A DNA stretch of 64,000 nucleotides from Sphingomonas melonis (GTDB taxonomy: Bacteria; Pseudomonadota; Alphaproteobacteria; Sphingomonadales; Sphingomonadaceae). Of this stretch, positions 10,318 to 18,990 are shown piece by piece (position 1 is the first letter of the stretch; every line of letters starts with the position of its first letter). The notes under the pieces were generated by a model. The model had not been told where the DNA came from. It made no database searches and saw only the letters and a program-made list of their open reading frames with translations. The DNA is taken from positions 310,001 through 374,000 of the forward strand of contig NZ_JACCBY010000002.1 of the NCBI RefSeq assembly GCF_013409985.1. The letters are read 5' to 3'. A program made the translations under genes and the position numbers.

Positions 10318-10985
10318 CAGGCCCACTCGCTCCGATAATCGTGGTTGGCGTCGACCATCGCGGTCAGCGTCGTCGGGCCGCCTTCGGGGCAGCTGGTCTG
10401 GCGACCGATCGTCGACCCGGCCTTGGGCGTCTCGCCATTGGCGAGCGCTTCGAGCACCGCGACGGTGCGGTCGTAATCGAGGTCTTCGTAATTGTCGTCG
10501 TTGATCTGGACCATCGGCGCGTTGGCGCAAGTGCCCAGGCACTCGACCTCGGTCAGCGTGAACATGCCGTCCGGCGTCGTCCCGCCCTTGACCAGCCCGC
10601 GGTTCTTGCACGCCGCCAGCACATCATCCGACCCGCGCAGCATGCACGGTGTCGTGCCGCAGACCTGGACGTGATAGCGGCCGACCGGCGCGAGGTTGAA
10701 CATCGTGTAGAAGGTCGCGACCTCGAACACCCGCATGTACGGCACGCCGATCTGGCGCGCGACGAACTCGATCACCGGCACAGGCAGCCAGCCCTGCGTC
10801 TGCGTCTCCGCCCCGACCTGACGCTGCGCAAGGTCGAGGAACGGGATCGACGCGGACTGCTCACGGCCCTTGGGGTAGCGCGCGAGGATTTCGTTCGCCT
10901 TCTTCTGGTTCTCTTCGTTCCAAGCGAAGCCGCCCCAGCGGGCGCGGGTTTCGGCTTCGTCAGGGATCTGCGGTGCTTCAGCCAT
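10317..10985 (-). CDS. nuoE: NADH-quinone oxidoreductase subunit E
   Basis: This is the 222-aa thioredoxin-fold subunit E of complex I, which binds the 2Fe-2S cluster N1a beside NuoF. The four ligands are Cys109 and Cys114 (CGTTPC) and Cys149 and Cys153 (CLGTC). The helical N-terminal part includes [13 protein letters not shown], a family hallmark. A tail of about 40 residues after the core is typical of alphaproteobacterial and mitochondrial versions. The ATG at 10985 overlaps the stop of an upstream small coiled-coil gene by one base (TAATG). Confidence 0.96.
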   Translation of the reverse strand: MAEAPQIPDEAETRARWGGFAWNEENQKKANEILARYPKGREQSASIPFLDLAQRQVGAETQTQGWLPVPVIEFVARQIGVPYMRVFEVATFYTMFNLAPVGRYHVQVCGTTPCMLRGSDDVLAACKNRGLVKGGTTPDGMFTLTEVECLGTCANAPMVQINDDNYEDLDYDRTVAVLEALANGETPKAGSTIGRQTSCPEGGPTTLTAMVDANHDYRSEWA

Positions 10986-11212
10986 TATTCTCCACCCCGC
11001 AATTCCATGCGGCGCTCCACACGGGTCAGTCGCTCGTCAAAGCGATCCATGCGGGCGTTCAAACCCGACATCGACAATACCATGTTATCCAAATGCTCTT
11101 CGGTGACGGTCATGCGCAACTTGATGTCATGCATGTCGCCTTCAATATGGGCGAGACGATCGTCGATACGGCGCAGCCGCTCGAGGATCAGGTTTTCAAC
11201 ATTGTCGGTCAC
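10985..11212 (-). CDS. 75-aa coiled-coil protein inside the nuo operon
   Basis: I do not recognise a named family. The protein starts (GTG) [19 protein letters not shown] and is a nearly continuous amphipathic helix with a heptad-like spacing of Leu/Ile/Met and many charged residues (for example [17 protein letters not shown] and [18 protein letters not shown]). It has no signal peptide, Cys or membrane span. Its GTG overlaps the nuoD stop (GTGA, 11209-11212) and its TAA overlaps the nuoE ATG, so it is tightly coupled inside the operon between nuoD and nuoE. Similar small coiled-coil proteins are scattered in alphaproteobacteria. A role in complex I assembly or expression is inference from position only. 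Confidence 0.72.
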   Translation of the reverse strand: MTDNVENLILERLRRIDDRLAHIEGDMHDIKLRMTVTEEHLDNMVLSMSGLNARMDRFDERLTRVERRMELRGGE

Positions 11213-12483
11213 CGGTCGCACTCGCCGAACACGATATCCATCGCGCCAAGGATCGCGGTGGTGTCGGCCAGCATGTGGCCGCGGCTCATGAAGTCCATCG
11301 CCTGGAGATGGCTGAACGCGGTCGGCCGGATCTTGCAGCGATAGGGCTTGTTCGAGCCGTCGGAGACGAGGAACACGCCGAACTCGCCCTTCGGGCTCTC
11401 GGTCGCGACATACACTTCGCCGGCGGGGACGTGATAGCCCTCGGTGTACAGCTTGAAGTGATGGATCAGCGCTTCCATCGACTGTTTCATCTCGGCGCGC
11501 TTGGGCGGCACCACCTTGCGATCGGTCGAGGCGATCGGCCCCTCCGGCATGTCGCGCAGGCACTGCTTCATGATCCGCGCCGACTGGCGGACCTCCTCCA
11601 CGCGCACCATGAAGCGATCGTAGCAATCACCGCGGGTGCCGACGGGGATGTCGAACTCCATCCGGTCATAAACGTCGTAAGGCTGCGACTTGCGCAAATC
11701 CCAGGGGATGCCCGCGGCGCGGATCATCGGCCCCGAGAAGCCCCATGCGATGGCATCCTCGCGGCTCACCGTCGCGATATCGACGTTGCGCTGCTTGAAG
11801 ATGCGGTTGTCGGCGACGAGGCTGATCGCATCCTCGAACAGGCGCGGCAGGCGCGTGTCGAGCCAGTCGGCGATGTCGGTGAGCAGCTTGAGCGGCACGT
11901 CCTGGTGGACCCCGCCCGGCCGCATGTAATTGTGGTGCATCCGCGCGCCCGAGGCACGCTCGAGGAAGTTGTAGCAATCCTCGCGGATCTCGAACATCCA
12001 CAGGTTCGGCGTCATCGCGCCGACGTCCATGACGTGCGACCCGAGGTTGAGCATGTGGTTCGAAATGCGGGTCAGTTCGGCGAAGAAGACGCGCAGATAC
12101 TGGGCGCGCAGCGGCACCTCGATATCGAGCAGCTTCTCGATCGCGAGCACGAACGTGTGCTCCATGCACATCGGCGAGCAATAATCGAGGCGATCGAAAT
12201 AGGGGATCGCCTGCGCGTAGGTCTTGTACTCGATCAGCTTTTCGGTGCCGCGATGCAGCAGGCCGACGTGCGGATCGATCCGCTCGATGATCTCGCCGTC
12301 CAGCTCCATCACCAGCCGCAACACGCCGTGCGCGGCGGGGTGCTGGGGACCGAAGTTGATCGTATAGTTCTGGATCGTGACGTCACCCTCGGTCGGATGC
12401 GCCGGGCTGGTGGCGTGCATCAGCTCGTCGACATAGGGATCGACCGTGGTGGTGGCGGGCGCGAGGTGCGGGTCCTGGCTCAC
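11209..12483 (-). CDS. nuoD: NADH-quinone oxidoreductase subunit D
   Basis: This is the 424-aa subunit D (49 kDa homologue), which with NuoB forms the quinone-reduction site. Motifs are [21 protein letters not shown] (split, about residues 48-68), [25 protein letters not shown] (about 96-120; the Tyr/His that contact quinone lie in this subunit) and [15 protein letters not shown]. It lacks the hydrogenase metal-binding cysteines, as expected. I chose the GTG at 12483, which overlaps the nuoC stop as GTGA. An extra N-terminal segment of about 35 residues precedes the conserved core, so an internal start cannot be excluded. Confidence 0.96.
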   Translation of the reverse strand: MSQDPHLAPATTTVDPYVDELMHATSPAHPTEGDVTIQNYTINFGPQHPAAHGVLRLVMELDGEIIERIDPHVGLLHRGTEKLIEYKTYAQAIPYFDRLDYCSPMCMEHTFVLAIEKLLDIEVPLRAQYLRVFFAELTRISNHMLNLGSHVMDVGAMTPNLWMFEIREDCYNFLERASGARMHHNYMRPGGVHQDVPLKLLTDIADWLDTRLPRLFEDAISLVADNRIFKQRNVDIATVSREDAIAWGFSGPMIRAAGIPWDLRKSQPYDVYDRMEFDIPVGTRGDCYDRFMVRVEEVRQSARIMKQCLRDMPEGPIASTDRKVVPPKRAEMKQSMEALIHHFKLYTEGYHVPAGEVYVATESPKGEFGVFLVSDGSNKPYRCKIRPTAFSHLQAMDFMSRGHMLADTTAILGAMDIVFGECDR

Positions 12484-13334
12484 TGATTCTGTCCTCCGCC
12501 CTTGGTCGGCACGACGTCCGAGTCCTTGGGCTTGTCCTGCCGCGCATTGCCGGGGCCGGCATCGCCAGCGCCGGTGTTGGCGGTACCGGTCGAGTCATTC
12601 TTGGCATAGGGCTCACTGCCCGCCTTCGGCGACTGCGTCGGCGAGCGCGCGGCATCGGCCTTGGCGATGTCGTCCGCCTTCAGCGGCGTCGGTGCGCCCT
12701 TGGCCTCGGGCAGCATGCCCTTCTCGTCGCCGGGCAGCACATAGGCCGCGCCCTCCCAGGGGCTCTGGAAGTCGAAGTTGCGGAAATCCTGCGCCAGCTT
12801 GACCGGCTCGTAGATCACCCGCTTGGCTTCTTCCGAATAGCGCATCTCGACGAAGCCCGAGAGCGGGAAGTCCTTGCGCTGCGGGTGGCCGCGGAAGCCG
12901 TAATCGGTCAGGATACGCCGCAGATCGGCGTTGCCGGTGAACAGCACGCCATACATGTCGTACACTTCGCGCTCGAGCCAGCCCGCGACCGGCCAGATGC
13001 CGGTCACCGACGGCACCGGCTTGACGTCGTCGGTGGCGACATGGACGTGCAGGCGGTGGTTGCGGGTCAGCGACAGCAGGCAATAGACGACCTCGAACCG
13101 CTCGGCGCGATCCGGATAGTCGACACCGGCGATCTCCATCAGCTGTTGATATTCCAGGCCGGGCGTGTCGCGCAGCTTGGTCAGCGCATCGACGATCGCG
13201 GTGCGTTCGACGTAGAGCGCGACCTCGCCGACCTGATCGACCGCATCGAGCAGCGCAGAGCCGAGCGTCGCGCGGACGATCTCGATCGTCTCGCCGTTGA
13301 GGTCGGCAGCCCAGGCAGGAGCAGGCGCCCTCAC
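12480..13334 (-). CDS. nuoC: NADH-quinone oxidoreductase subunit C
   Basis: This is the 284-aa subunit C (30 kDa homologue) of the complex I peripheral arm. The core covers about residues 10-205 and holds the family signature [17 protein letters not shown] followed by [20 protein letters not shown]. After the conserved [21 protein letters not shown] the protein continues with about 80 residues that are Ala/Gly/Lys/Pro-rich and look disordered. The GTG at 13334 overlaps the nuoB stop (GTGA). The gene is not fused to nuoD, unlike in some enterobacteria. Confidence 0.96.
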   Translation of the reverse strand: MRAPAPAWAADLNGETIEIVRATLGSALLDAVDQVGEVALYVERTAIVDALTKLRDTPGLEYQQLMEIAGVDYPDRAERFEVVYCLLSLTRNHRLHVHVATDDVKPVPSVTGIWPVAGWLEREVYDMYGVLFTGNADLRRILTDYGFRGHPQRKDFPLSGFVEMRYSEEAKRVIYEPVKLAQDFRNFDFQSPWEGAAYVLPGDEKGMLPEAKGAPTPLKADDIAKADAARSPTQSPKAGSEPYAKNDSTGTANTGAGDAGPGNARQDKPKDSDVVPTKGGGQNQ

Positions 13335-13891
13335 CGTTCGATGCTCCTCTGACGGCGAATCTTACGCTGCAATTGCATGATCCCGTATAGCAGCGCCTCG
13401 GCGGTCGGCGGGCATCCGGGGACATAGATGTCCACCGGCACGACGCGGTCACAGCCGCGCACCACCGAATAGCTGTAATGGTAATAGCCGCCGCCGTTGG
13501 CGCAGCTGCCCATCGAGACGACGTACTTCGGCTCCGACATCTGGTCGTAGACCTTGCGCAGCGCCGGCGCCATCTTGTTGCACAGCGTCCCCGCGACGAT
13601 CATCACGTCCGACTGGCGCGGCGATGCGCGGGGCGCGGCACCGAACCGCTCGAGATCGTAGCGCGGCATGTTGACGTGGATCATCTCGACCGCGCAGCAG
13701 GCAAGGCCGAACGTCATCCACCACAGCGAGCCGGTACGCGCCCACTGAAACAGCTCCTCCGTCGAGGTGACGAGGAAACCCTTGTCGTTCAGTTCGCCGT
13801 TGAGGCTGTCGAAGAAGCCCTGATCGGGCGGCACCAGCGACGTGGCGGTCGCCGGGCGTTCGAGTTCGACAGGTCCGGACATAGGGGTCAT
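13331..13891 (-). CDS. nuoB: NADH-quinone oxidoreductase subunit B
   Basis: This is the 186-aa subunit B (PSST homologue), which carries the terminal cluster N2. The ligands Cys65, Cys66 (LACCAVEM), Cys130 ([12 protein letters not shown]) and Cys160 ([14 protein letters not shown]) are all present. I chose the ATG at 13891, which overlaps the nuoA TGA as ATGA and gives the usual N-terminus length. The frame is open further upstream only because of the high GC content. Confidence 0.96.
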   Translation of the reverse strand: MTPMSGPVELERPATATSLVPPDQGFFDSLNGELNDKGFLVTSTEELFQWARTGSLWWMTFGLACCAVEMIHVNMPRYDLERFGAAPRASPRQSDVMIVAGTLCNKMAPALRKVYDQMSEPKYVVSMGSCANGGGYYHYSYSVVRGCDRVVPVDIYVPGCPPTAEALLYGIMQLQRKIRRQRSIER

Positions 13892-14262
13892 TCCCAATCC
13901 AACGCTCCCTTTTTCCAGGCATAGACGAGGCCCAGGGCAAGCTCGCCGATGAAGATCATCATGGAGATCCATGCGGTCCAGCCGATGCTGAAAACCGATA
14001 CTGCCCAAGGATATAGGAAGGCGGCTTCGAGATCGAAGATGATGAACAGGATGGCAATCAGATAAAATCGCACGTCGAACTGGCTGCGCGGGTCCTCGAA
14101 GGCGGGGAAGCCGCATTCGTATTCCGACAGCTTCTGCTCGTTGGGCTTGTTGGTGCCGGTCAGTCGGGCGACGACCATGGGCAGGAACACGAAGGTGCTC
14201 GACAGCGCCAGGGCGACACCCAGGAACAGCAGGATAGGCAGATATTGCGACAGATCGACCAA
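13888..14262 (-). CDS. nuoA: NADH-quinone oxidoreductase subunit A
   Basis: This is the 124-aa membrane subunit A (ND3), first gene of the nuo operon. It has three membrane helices and the conserved loop [24 protein letters not shown] (in two parts), whose Cys lies in the loop that opens and closes with the active/deactive change in complex I. The best start is TTG at 14262, giving [15 protein letters not shown], which matches the usual family N-terminus. A longer reading to 14355 would add about 30 unrelated residues. A weak GAG lies about 8 bases upstream of the TTG. The operon promoter should be in the 407-base gap upstream. Confidence 0.93.
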   Translation of the reverse strand: MVDLSQYLPILLFLGVALALSSTFVFLPMVVARLTGTNKPNEQKLSEYECGFPAFEDPRSQFDVRFYLIAILFIIFDLEAAFLYPWAVSVFSIGWTAWISMMIFIGELALGLVYAWKKGALDWE

Positions 14263-14411
14263 TGGGGTTCTCGCAGGTGCGAAGGATGTGGGGGTCGCTT
14301 TAGGCCCGTGGACGGGCACGGGCAAGGCCGCGAAGGGTGTGAGAATCACTCTCAATTGGTGGCAGCGTTCAGCGTCAGCACGTCATTCCGCCCCCGCCTG
14401 GGCATGGCTAT

Positions 14412-14635
14412 CGCATATGGCTGCGGTCATGAGGCTCGATCGGTTTCCCTATCGAATTCGTCACCCCGGACTTGGTGCGGGATCTACCGGGCCGCGAGAG
14501 AATGGTGACGAATCAAGCCTTTCTCCTCGCCGCAAGGTGGACCCCGGACCAAGTCCTGGGTGACGGGGTGGACTTGGAAGATGCAGGCTCGCAGGAGCGT
14601 CCATATGCGACAGCCCTGCCCGCCAGGGGAGGACG
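14412..14635. repeat. Composite palindromic intergenic repeat, copy 1 (full form)
   Basis: This fills most of the 407-base gap (14263-14669) between nuoA and suhB; I see no gene in the gap. It begins at CGCATATGG, contains outer inverted arms (GTCACCCCGGACTTGGT at 14460-14476 and ACCAAGTCCTGGGTGAC at 14548-14564, one mismatch), an inner hairpin-like segment, and ends in CCCGCCAGGGGAGGACG. Related copies are at 27989-28150, 39880-39989 and 47491-47640. The rest of the gap (14263-14411) presumably holds the nuo promoter, but I cannot place it. Confidence 0.8.
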
Positions 14636-14669
14636 TTTCACAGTTCGCTGACGGAACGACGAGCCGGCC

Positions 14670-15482
14670 CTAGCGCAGCGCGCCCGCGACCAGCTTGTGC
14701 AGCTTGACGTGGAGACCGTCGTTGGCAGCAAGGAACTCGTTGCGCTCCATCGCCTTGTCGGCCCCGCGGAAATCGGTGACATAGCCGCCGGCCTCCTTGA
14801 CGAGCAGCATGCCGGCCGCCGTATCCCACGGCTTGAGGCCCGATTCCCAATAGCCATCGAAGCGGCCGGCCGCGACCCAGGCGAGATCGAGCGCGGCGGC
14901 ACCGAAGCGGCGGATGCCGGCGACTTCCGGTGCGATCGCACCGAAGATGCGGCTCCACTGGACGAAATCGCCGTGGCCGAGGAACGGGATGCCGGTCGCG
15001 ATCAGCGCCTCCGACAGGTCGCGGCGCGCCGATACGCGCAACCGCTGGTCGGTAAGCCAGGCGCCGCGGCCTTTCTCGGCCCAGAAGCTTTCGTCGGTCA
15101 GCGGCTGATAGACGAGACCGGTCGTGATCTCGCGCTTGCCCGACGGGGTCGGCTCCTCGACCGCGATCGAGATGGCGAAATGCGGGATGCCGTGGAGGAA
15201 GTTCGAGGTGCCGTCGAGCGGATCGATGATGAAGCGCGGCTTGTCGGGATCGCCCGCGACCTCACCCCCCTCTTCCATCAGGAAGCCCCAGTCGGGACGG
15301 GCGCGGCGCAGCTCGTCGAACAGCGTCTGTTCGGCGCGCTTGTCGGCGATCGACACGAAGTCGGCCGGCCCCTTGCGGCTGACCTGCAGGTGTTGGACCT
15401 CGTTGAAGTCGCGGCGCAGCGCCGTGCCGGCCTTGCGGGCGGCACGCTCGATGACGGTGAAGAGGCCGGAATGGGAGGGCAT
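14670..15482 (-). CDS. suhB: Inositol monophosphatase family protein (SuhB-like)
   Basis: This 270-aa protein belongs to the Mg2+-dependent inositol monophosphatase family. These enzymes hydrolyse inositol-1-phosphate and related sugar phosphates, and SuhB also associates with transcription antitermination in some bacteria. Metal-binding residues are seen in MEEGG (Glu70-71), the signature DPLDGTSNF (Asp87-Asp90) and WDTAAG near residue 220. The ATG at 15482 gives the normal length. It lies downstream of efp on the same strand with a strong inverted repeat between them, so whether they share a transcript is unclear. The substrate cannot be told from sequence. Confidence 0.88.
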   Translation of the reverse strand: MPSHSGLFTVIERAARKAGTALRRDFNEVQHLQVSRKGPADFVSIADKRAEQTLFDELRRARPDWGFLMEEGGEVAGDPDKPRFIIDPLDGTSNFLHGIPHFAISIAVEEPTPSGKREITTGLVYQPLTDESFWAEKGRGAWLTDQRLRVSARRDLSEALIATGIPFLGHGDFVQWSRIFGAIAPEVAGIRRFGAAALDLAWVAAGRFDGYWESGLKPWDTAAGMLLVKEAGGYVTDFRGADKAMERNEFLAANDGLHVKLHKLVAGALR

Positions 15483-15494
15483 GGCAGGCTTTCT

Positions 15495-15603
15495 AGCCCC
15501 TCCCCTTCAGGGGAGGGGTTGGGGTGGGGAAATCCGGGATGAGGACCTGGGCGGAATATGCCCCACTGTCCCACCCCAACCCCTCCCCTGAAGGGGAGGG
15601 GCT
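15495..15603. repeat. Perfect 34-bp inverted repeat with self-palindromic arms
   Basis: The left arm 15495-15528 and right arm 15570-15603 are exact reverse complements (AGCCCCTCCCCTTCAGGGGA at the outer end). Each arm also contains its own stem, CCCCTCCCC/GGGGAGGGG around TTCA. The element lies in the short gap between efp (stop at 15613) and suhB (start 15482) and could form a very stable RNA hairpin after efp. There is no T-run, so it is not a standard intrinsic terminator. Confidence 0.9.
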
Positions 15604-15612
15604 TTCAGCAGG

Positions 15613-16176
15613 TCAATCCGCGCGGCGGACGTAGGTCTGTTCGTAGACGTCGACGACAATGCGCGTGCCCGCGCCGATATGCGGCGGGACCATAACGCGC
15701 ACGCCATTGTCGAGGATCGCGGGCTTGTAGCTCGACGAAGCGGTCTGCCCCTTCACGACGGCATCGGCCTCGACGATCATCGCCTCGATCGTGCTCGGCA
15801 GTTCGACCGAGATCGGCTTTTCGTCATAGAGTTCGAGCACCACGTCCATGCCGTCCTGCAGGAAGGCGGCGGCATCGCCGAGGATGCCGGCGTCGAGCGT
15901 GATCTGCTCGTAATTGTCCTTGTCCATGAACGTCAGCGCATCGCCGTCGCGGAACAGGAACTGGAAGTCCTTGGTGTCGAGGCGGACGCGCTCGACCGTC
16001 TCGGCGGAGCGGAAGCGGACGTTGTTCTTGCGCCCGTCGATCAGGTTCTTCATCTCGACCTGCATATACGCACCGCCCTTGCCGGGCTGCGTGTGCTGGA
16101 TCTTGACGGCGCGCCAGATGCCGCCCTCATATTCGATGATGTTGCCGGGACGGATGTCCACGCCGCTGATCTTCAT
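15613..16176 (-). CDS. efp: Translation elongation factor P
   Basis: EF-P is a 187-aa, three-domain tRNA-mimicking factor that rescues ribosomes stalled on polyproline. The N-terminal KOW-like domain has the loop PGKGGA with Lys33 at the position modified by lysylation in Escherichia coli. So this is a lysine-type EF-P, not the arginine-rhamnosylated type. The central and C-terminal OB-like domains follow, with [18 protein letters not shown] and the terminal [13 protein letters not shown]. The ATG at 16176 gives the standard length; the frame is open further upstream without homology. No EpmA/EpmB genes are visible in the window. Confidence 0.97.
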   Translation of the reverse strand: MKISGVDIRPGNIIEYEGGIWRAVKIQHTQPGKGGAYMQVEMKNLIDGRKNNVRFRSAETVERVRLDTKDFQFLFRDGDALTFMDKDNYEQITLDAGILGDAAAFLQDGMDVVLELYDEKPISVELPSTIEAMIVEADAVVKGQTASSSYKPAILDNGVRVMVPPHIGAGTRIVVDVYEQTYVRRAD

Positions 16177-16240
16177 GGATCTGAACCTACTGGAAAGAGC
16201 GAGATAGGCGCGCGGCTGACGCACGCCCGGTGGCGCCCCT

Positions 16241-16828
16241 TTACCGCCCCCGCGCGCGGGCGGCAAGCATGGGGAAGGGATTGACGTCCTCGCCCTGGTA
16301 CCAGCGCTCGCCCGGCTGCATCCGTTGCAGGCCGAAATGGAGATGGAAGTTGCCGGCCCCGGCATCGCCGGTATCGCCGACATAGCCGATCGCCTGTCCG
16401 GTCCTGATCGGCTGGCCCTCGCGCAGACCCGGCGCGTAGCCGGCGAGATGCGCATAATAATAGATCCAGCGGCGGTCGGGCGAGCGGATATAGGCAGTGG
16501 TGCCGCCGAGGTTCGACTGGAACAGCTTCTCGACGGTACCGTCGGCGGCCGCGATCACCGGCGTACCGGCGGCAGCGGGAATATCGGTACCGTGATGCCC
16601 GCGGCTGCCACCGCCGCGCGGGTCCATCCAGCTGTCGACGATCGCCTCGCGGCGGACGCCGGCGACGGGCACGGCGAGCGGCGCGTCGTCGCGCCTATCA
16701 GGCTCGCGGACCGCGATGTCGGCGCGCGGCGCGGCGGAGCGCGGGGCGGTGCCGAAACTGGTCAGCGCCGCAAAGCCAGCGCCGAGCAGGACGACGAAGG
16801 CGAGGATGATCCAGCCGAGCCGGGTCAT
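16241..16828 (-). CDS. M23-family (LytM-type) peptidoglycan endopeptidase, membrane anchored
   Basis: This 195-aa protein starts [18 protein letters not shown], a single N-terminal membrane anchor or uncleaved signal, and continues with a linker and a LytM/M23 domain. The Zn2+ ligands are in HHGTD (His79 and Asp82 region) and FHLHFG (His162, His164), so the catalytic set appears intact, unlike degenerate LytM activators. It should cut peptide cross-links in the periplasm. It sits near an L,D-transpeptidase gene on the same strand, which fits a cell-wall theme, but the 256-base gap between them argues against one operon. A longer upstream reading is not supported. Confidence 0.88.
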   Translation of the reverse strand: MTRLGWIILAFVVLLGAGFAALTSFGTAPRSAAPRADIAVREPDRRDDAPLAVPVAGVRREAIVDSWMDPRGGGSRGHHGTDIPAAAGTPVIAAADGTVEKLFQSNLGGTTAYIRSPDRRWIYYYAHLAGYAPGLREGQPIRTGQAIGYVGDTGDAGAGNFHLHFGLQRMQPGERWYQGEDVNPFPMLAARARGR

Positions 16829-16860
16829 AGGCGCGGGCTCATCGCCGGCGCGCGAAGCCA

Positions 16861-16980
16861 CATTCCTCCCCCGCCAGGGAGTGCCGAGTTGAACGGCCCC
16901 CGGTCGTTCAAGGTCATGCCGGGAGCATGACCGGCCCGGCACTGTGGCGCGCCGAAGGCGTGCCGGAGGGGGAGGATGCG
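16861..16980. repeat. Nested inverted repeat between cell-wall genes
   Basis: The gap between the L,D-transpeptidase and M23 genes holds nested inverted segments: CATTCCTCCCCC (16861) against GGGGGAGGATG (16967), GTGCCG against CGGCAC, and a perfect GGTCATGC/GCATGACC stem (16912-16932, loop CGGGA). The outer CTCCCCCGCCAGG motif resembles the end of the composite repeat at 14412-14635. No gene is seen here. Confidence 0.65.
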
Positions 16981-17084
16981 GCGAAACTGGCCGTATGCGT
17001 AGACCCTCTCTCCACCACCGGCCATCGGCCGGCAGTCCCCCTCTCCGGTTGCGCGAGCAGGGAATTGGCTTTCTTTCCCCGGCT

Positions 17085-18095
17085 TCACGCCTGGAACACC
17101 GCCTTGGTCCCCGGCTTCACCATCTGCGCCAGACGCGCCACGTCCCAGTTGGTCAGGCGGATGCAGCCGTGGCTCTCGGTGCGGCCGATCAGCTCGGGAT
17201 GCGGCGTGCCGTGGATGCCGTAATGCTCCTTCGACAGGTCGAGCCAGACGACGCCGACCGGACCATTCGGCCCCGGCGGCAGCATCTCCTTTTGGTCGCC
17301 CTTCTTGGCGTCCCAGAACAGCGCCGGATTATAGTGGAACTTGGGATTATAGTCCGCACCATAGATCTTCCACGTGCCCAGCGGCAGCGGATCGTGTTCG
17401 GAGCCCATCGTCGCGCTGAACTGCGCGATCAGCTTGTCGTCCTTGTCGAGGACGCGGAGCACCTTCTCCGACTTGTCGACGACGATATGGTCGGCGACCG
17501 GCTGGTTGGCATCGACGTTGAGCATGTTGAGGGTCTGGCGCCAGTGATCGGGCAGCTTGGGATCATAGGCGCGGCTGGCGGGCAGTGCGTTGGGCACGAT
17601 GATCGCATTGCCGACCTTGAGCCGCGTGTCGGGCGAGTTGAGCGCGATCAAGACGGCGGGCTGGGTGTGGAACATCTCCGCCAGCTTCTCCATCGGCGTC
17701 GCATAGCCGAGGCTGGGCAGCTTGGCCTGCTCGCCATAATCCTTCGGCAGCGGATTATAGTACGGCCCGGCGAGCGCCTCGCGGGTCAGCACGAAGCGCG
17801 TCGTCGGGCGCTTGGCGCGATAGGGGTACAAAGCCTGCAGCGTCGCCGCATCGGGCTTGCCGGTGCGCGGCAGCCCCTTCGCCTCCTGGAAGCCCTTGAG
17901 CGCGGCGGTGAGCGACTGGCCGCCCTTGCCGTCGAGTACGCCCGGACCGAAGCCGAGCGAATCGAGGATCACCTGTACGTGGAGGATGTTGCGGTCGACG
18001 GTCGGTGCCGCCGACTGGACCGTCGCCTGCTGCGCGATCGTCGGAGCGGCGAGCGAGGCGCCCGCGAGCAGCGCCGTTGCCAGAACCATCTTCAT
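17085..18095 (-). CDS. L,D-transpeptidase (YkuD domain) with peptidoglycan-binding region
   Basis: This is a 336-aa exported enzyme. It has a signal peptide (MKMVLATALLAGASLAAPTIA), a peptidoglycan-binding-like domain (about 35-92), a LysM-like segment (about 130-175) and a YkuD catalytic domain (about 195-335). The catalytic motif is present, with HG in KEHYGIHGTPH and SHGCIRLTN (Cys at about 311). Such enzymes make 3-3 cross-links or attach proteins to peptidoglycan in the periplasm. The domain order matches ErfK/YcfS-like proteins. The exact reaction (cross-linking or anchoring) is not decided by sequence. Confidence 0.9.
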   Translation of the reverse strand: MKMVLATALLAGASLAAPTIAQQATVQSAAPTVDRNILHVQVILDSLGFGPGVLDGKGGQSLTAALKGFQEAKGLPRTGKPDAATLQALYPYRAKRPTTRFVLTREALAGPYYNPLPKDYGEQAKLPSLGYATPMEKLAEMFHTQPAVLIALNSPDTRLKVGNAIIVPNALPASRAYDPKLPDHWRQTLNMLNVDANQPVADHIVVDKSEKVLRVLDKDDKLIAQFSATMGSEHDPLPLGTWKIYGADYNPKFHYNPALFWDAKKGDQKEMLPPGPNGPVGVVWLDLSKEHYGIHGTPHPELIGRTESHGCIRLTNWDVARLAQMVKPGTKAVFQA

Positions 18096-18253
18096 ATCGC
18101 CGTTCCCTTTAACCGTTACGCTGGTGGATCAAACGGATCGCAGCGCATGTGGTTTCGTGGGCGGCATTTTTGTGCGGGGAATGCAGGCGGGACGAACCTG
18201 TGGACCGGCCCTGCCGTCAGTCGTCCGCCGACGCACCGGCACGCTCACCTGCC

Positions 18254-18276
18254 CTTCGAAAAGCTCGGGACGAACG
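18254..18276. repeat. Half-site of a palindromic intergenic repeat
   Basis: The segment CCTTCGAAAAGCTCGGGACG matches one arm of the CTTCGACAGGCTCAGG-type repeat seen complete at 33361-33427 and 22961-23026. It lies in the 214-base gap between thiE and the L,D-transpeptidase gene, where I see nothing else. Confidence 0.5.
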
Positions 18277-18309
18277 AACGGCGCAGACGCTCCGGCGTCA
18301 TCGGCGACG

Positions 18310-18990
18310 TCAGCCGAGCACTCCGGCGAACGCGCGCACCGCGGCCGCCTCGTCGCCGGCCCATATTGCGCCGGACACCGCGAGAAAGTCCGCGCCGGCC
18401 GCGATCAGCGGCGGCGCGTTGACCGGCGTGATGCCGCCGATCGCGACGCTCGGCAGCTCGAACATCGACGCCCACCACGACAGGATCGAGGGGTCCGGAT
18501 GATGCTCGACCGCCTTGGTCGTCGTCGGGTAGAAGGCGCCGAAGGCGACATAGTCCGCGCCGCCTTCGCCCGCTTCCATCGCGAGATGCCGGCTGTCGTG
18601 GCAGGTCACGCCGATCTGCACCGTCGGACCGAGCGCGTCGCGTGCCTCGCGTGGGTCGCCGTCCTCCTGGCCCAGATGCACGCCATCGGCACCGAGCCGC
18701 TTGGCGAGCGCGATACTGTCATTGACGATGAAGGCGACCTCCCGGTCGGCGCAGATACGCTGCAACGGCTCGGCGAGCTTGGCGGCGACATGCTGGTCGA
18801 CGTCCTTGACGCGAAACTGGAAGGCGGCAACCGGCCCCGCGTCGAGCGCGCGCGCCAGCCGGTCGGGAAAGCCACCGGTCACGTCGAGCGGCGAGATCAG
18901 ATACAGCTGGCACGGCGGCCGGCGGTCGTTGCGCTGGAAGTTTGCAGCGAAATCGGGGTCGAGGGGGCCAAGCGGATCGTCTTCGGTCAT
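18310..18990 (-). CDS. thiE: Thiamine phosphate synthase
   Basis: This 226-aa TIM-barrel protein joins the thiazole and pyrimidine halves of thiamine. Seen in sequence are FQFRVKD (pyrimidine/diphosphate side), FIVNDSIALAKRLGADGVHLGQED (in two parts, about residues 90-113) with the typical ND..LA...ADGVHLGQ signature, VTCHDSRHLAMEA, YVAFGAFYPTTTK and AIGGITPVNAPPLIAAGAD. The FRVKD stretch replaces the more common LR.K motif but keeps the charges. The ATG at 18990 overlaps the stop of the upstream membrane protein gene (ATGA). No other thi genes and no TPP riboswitch are seen, so regulation is probably by the fda-type operon. Confidence 0.87.
   Translation of the reverse strand: MTEDDPLGPLDPDFAANFQRNDRRPPCQLYLISPLDVTGGFPDRLARALDAGPVAAFQFRVKDVDQHVAAKLAEPLQRICADREVAFIVNDSIALAKRLGADGVHLGQEDGDPREARDALGPTVQIGVTCHDSRHLAMEAGEGGADYVAFGAFYPTTTKAVEHHPDPSILSWWASMFELPSVAIGGITPVNAPPLIAAGADFLAVSGAIWAGDEAAAVRAFAGVLG

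Noticed and set aside
13888..14355. Longer NuoA reading starting at 14355
   Set aside because: The added N-terminus is unlike the family. The TTG start at 14262 gives the usual MVDLSQYLP beginning.
18096..18309. Possible TPP riboswitch near thiE
   Set aside because: It would lie downstream of thiE, which is transcribed on the minus strand, and no thi-box motifs are present. ThiE is translationally coupled to its upstream neighbour.
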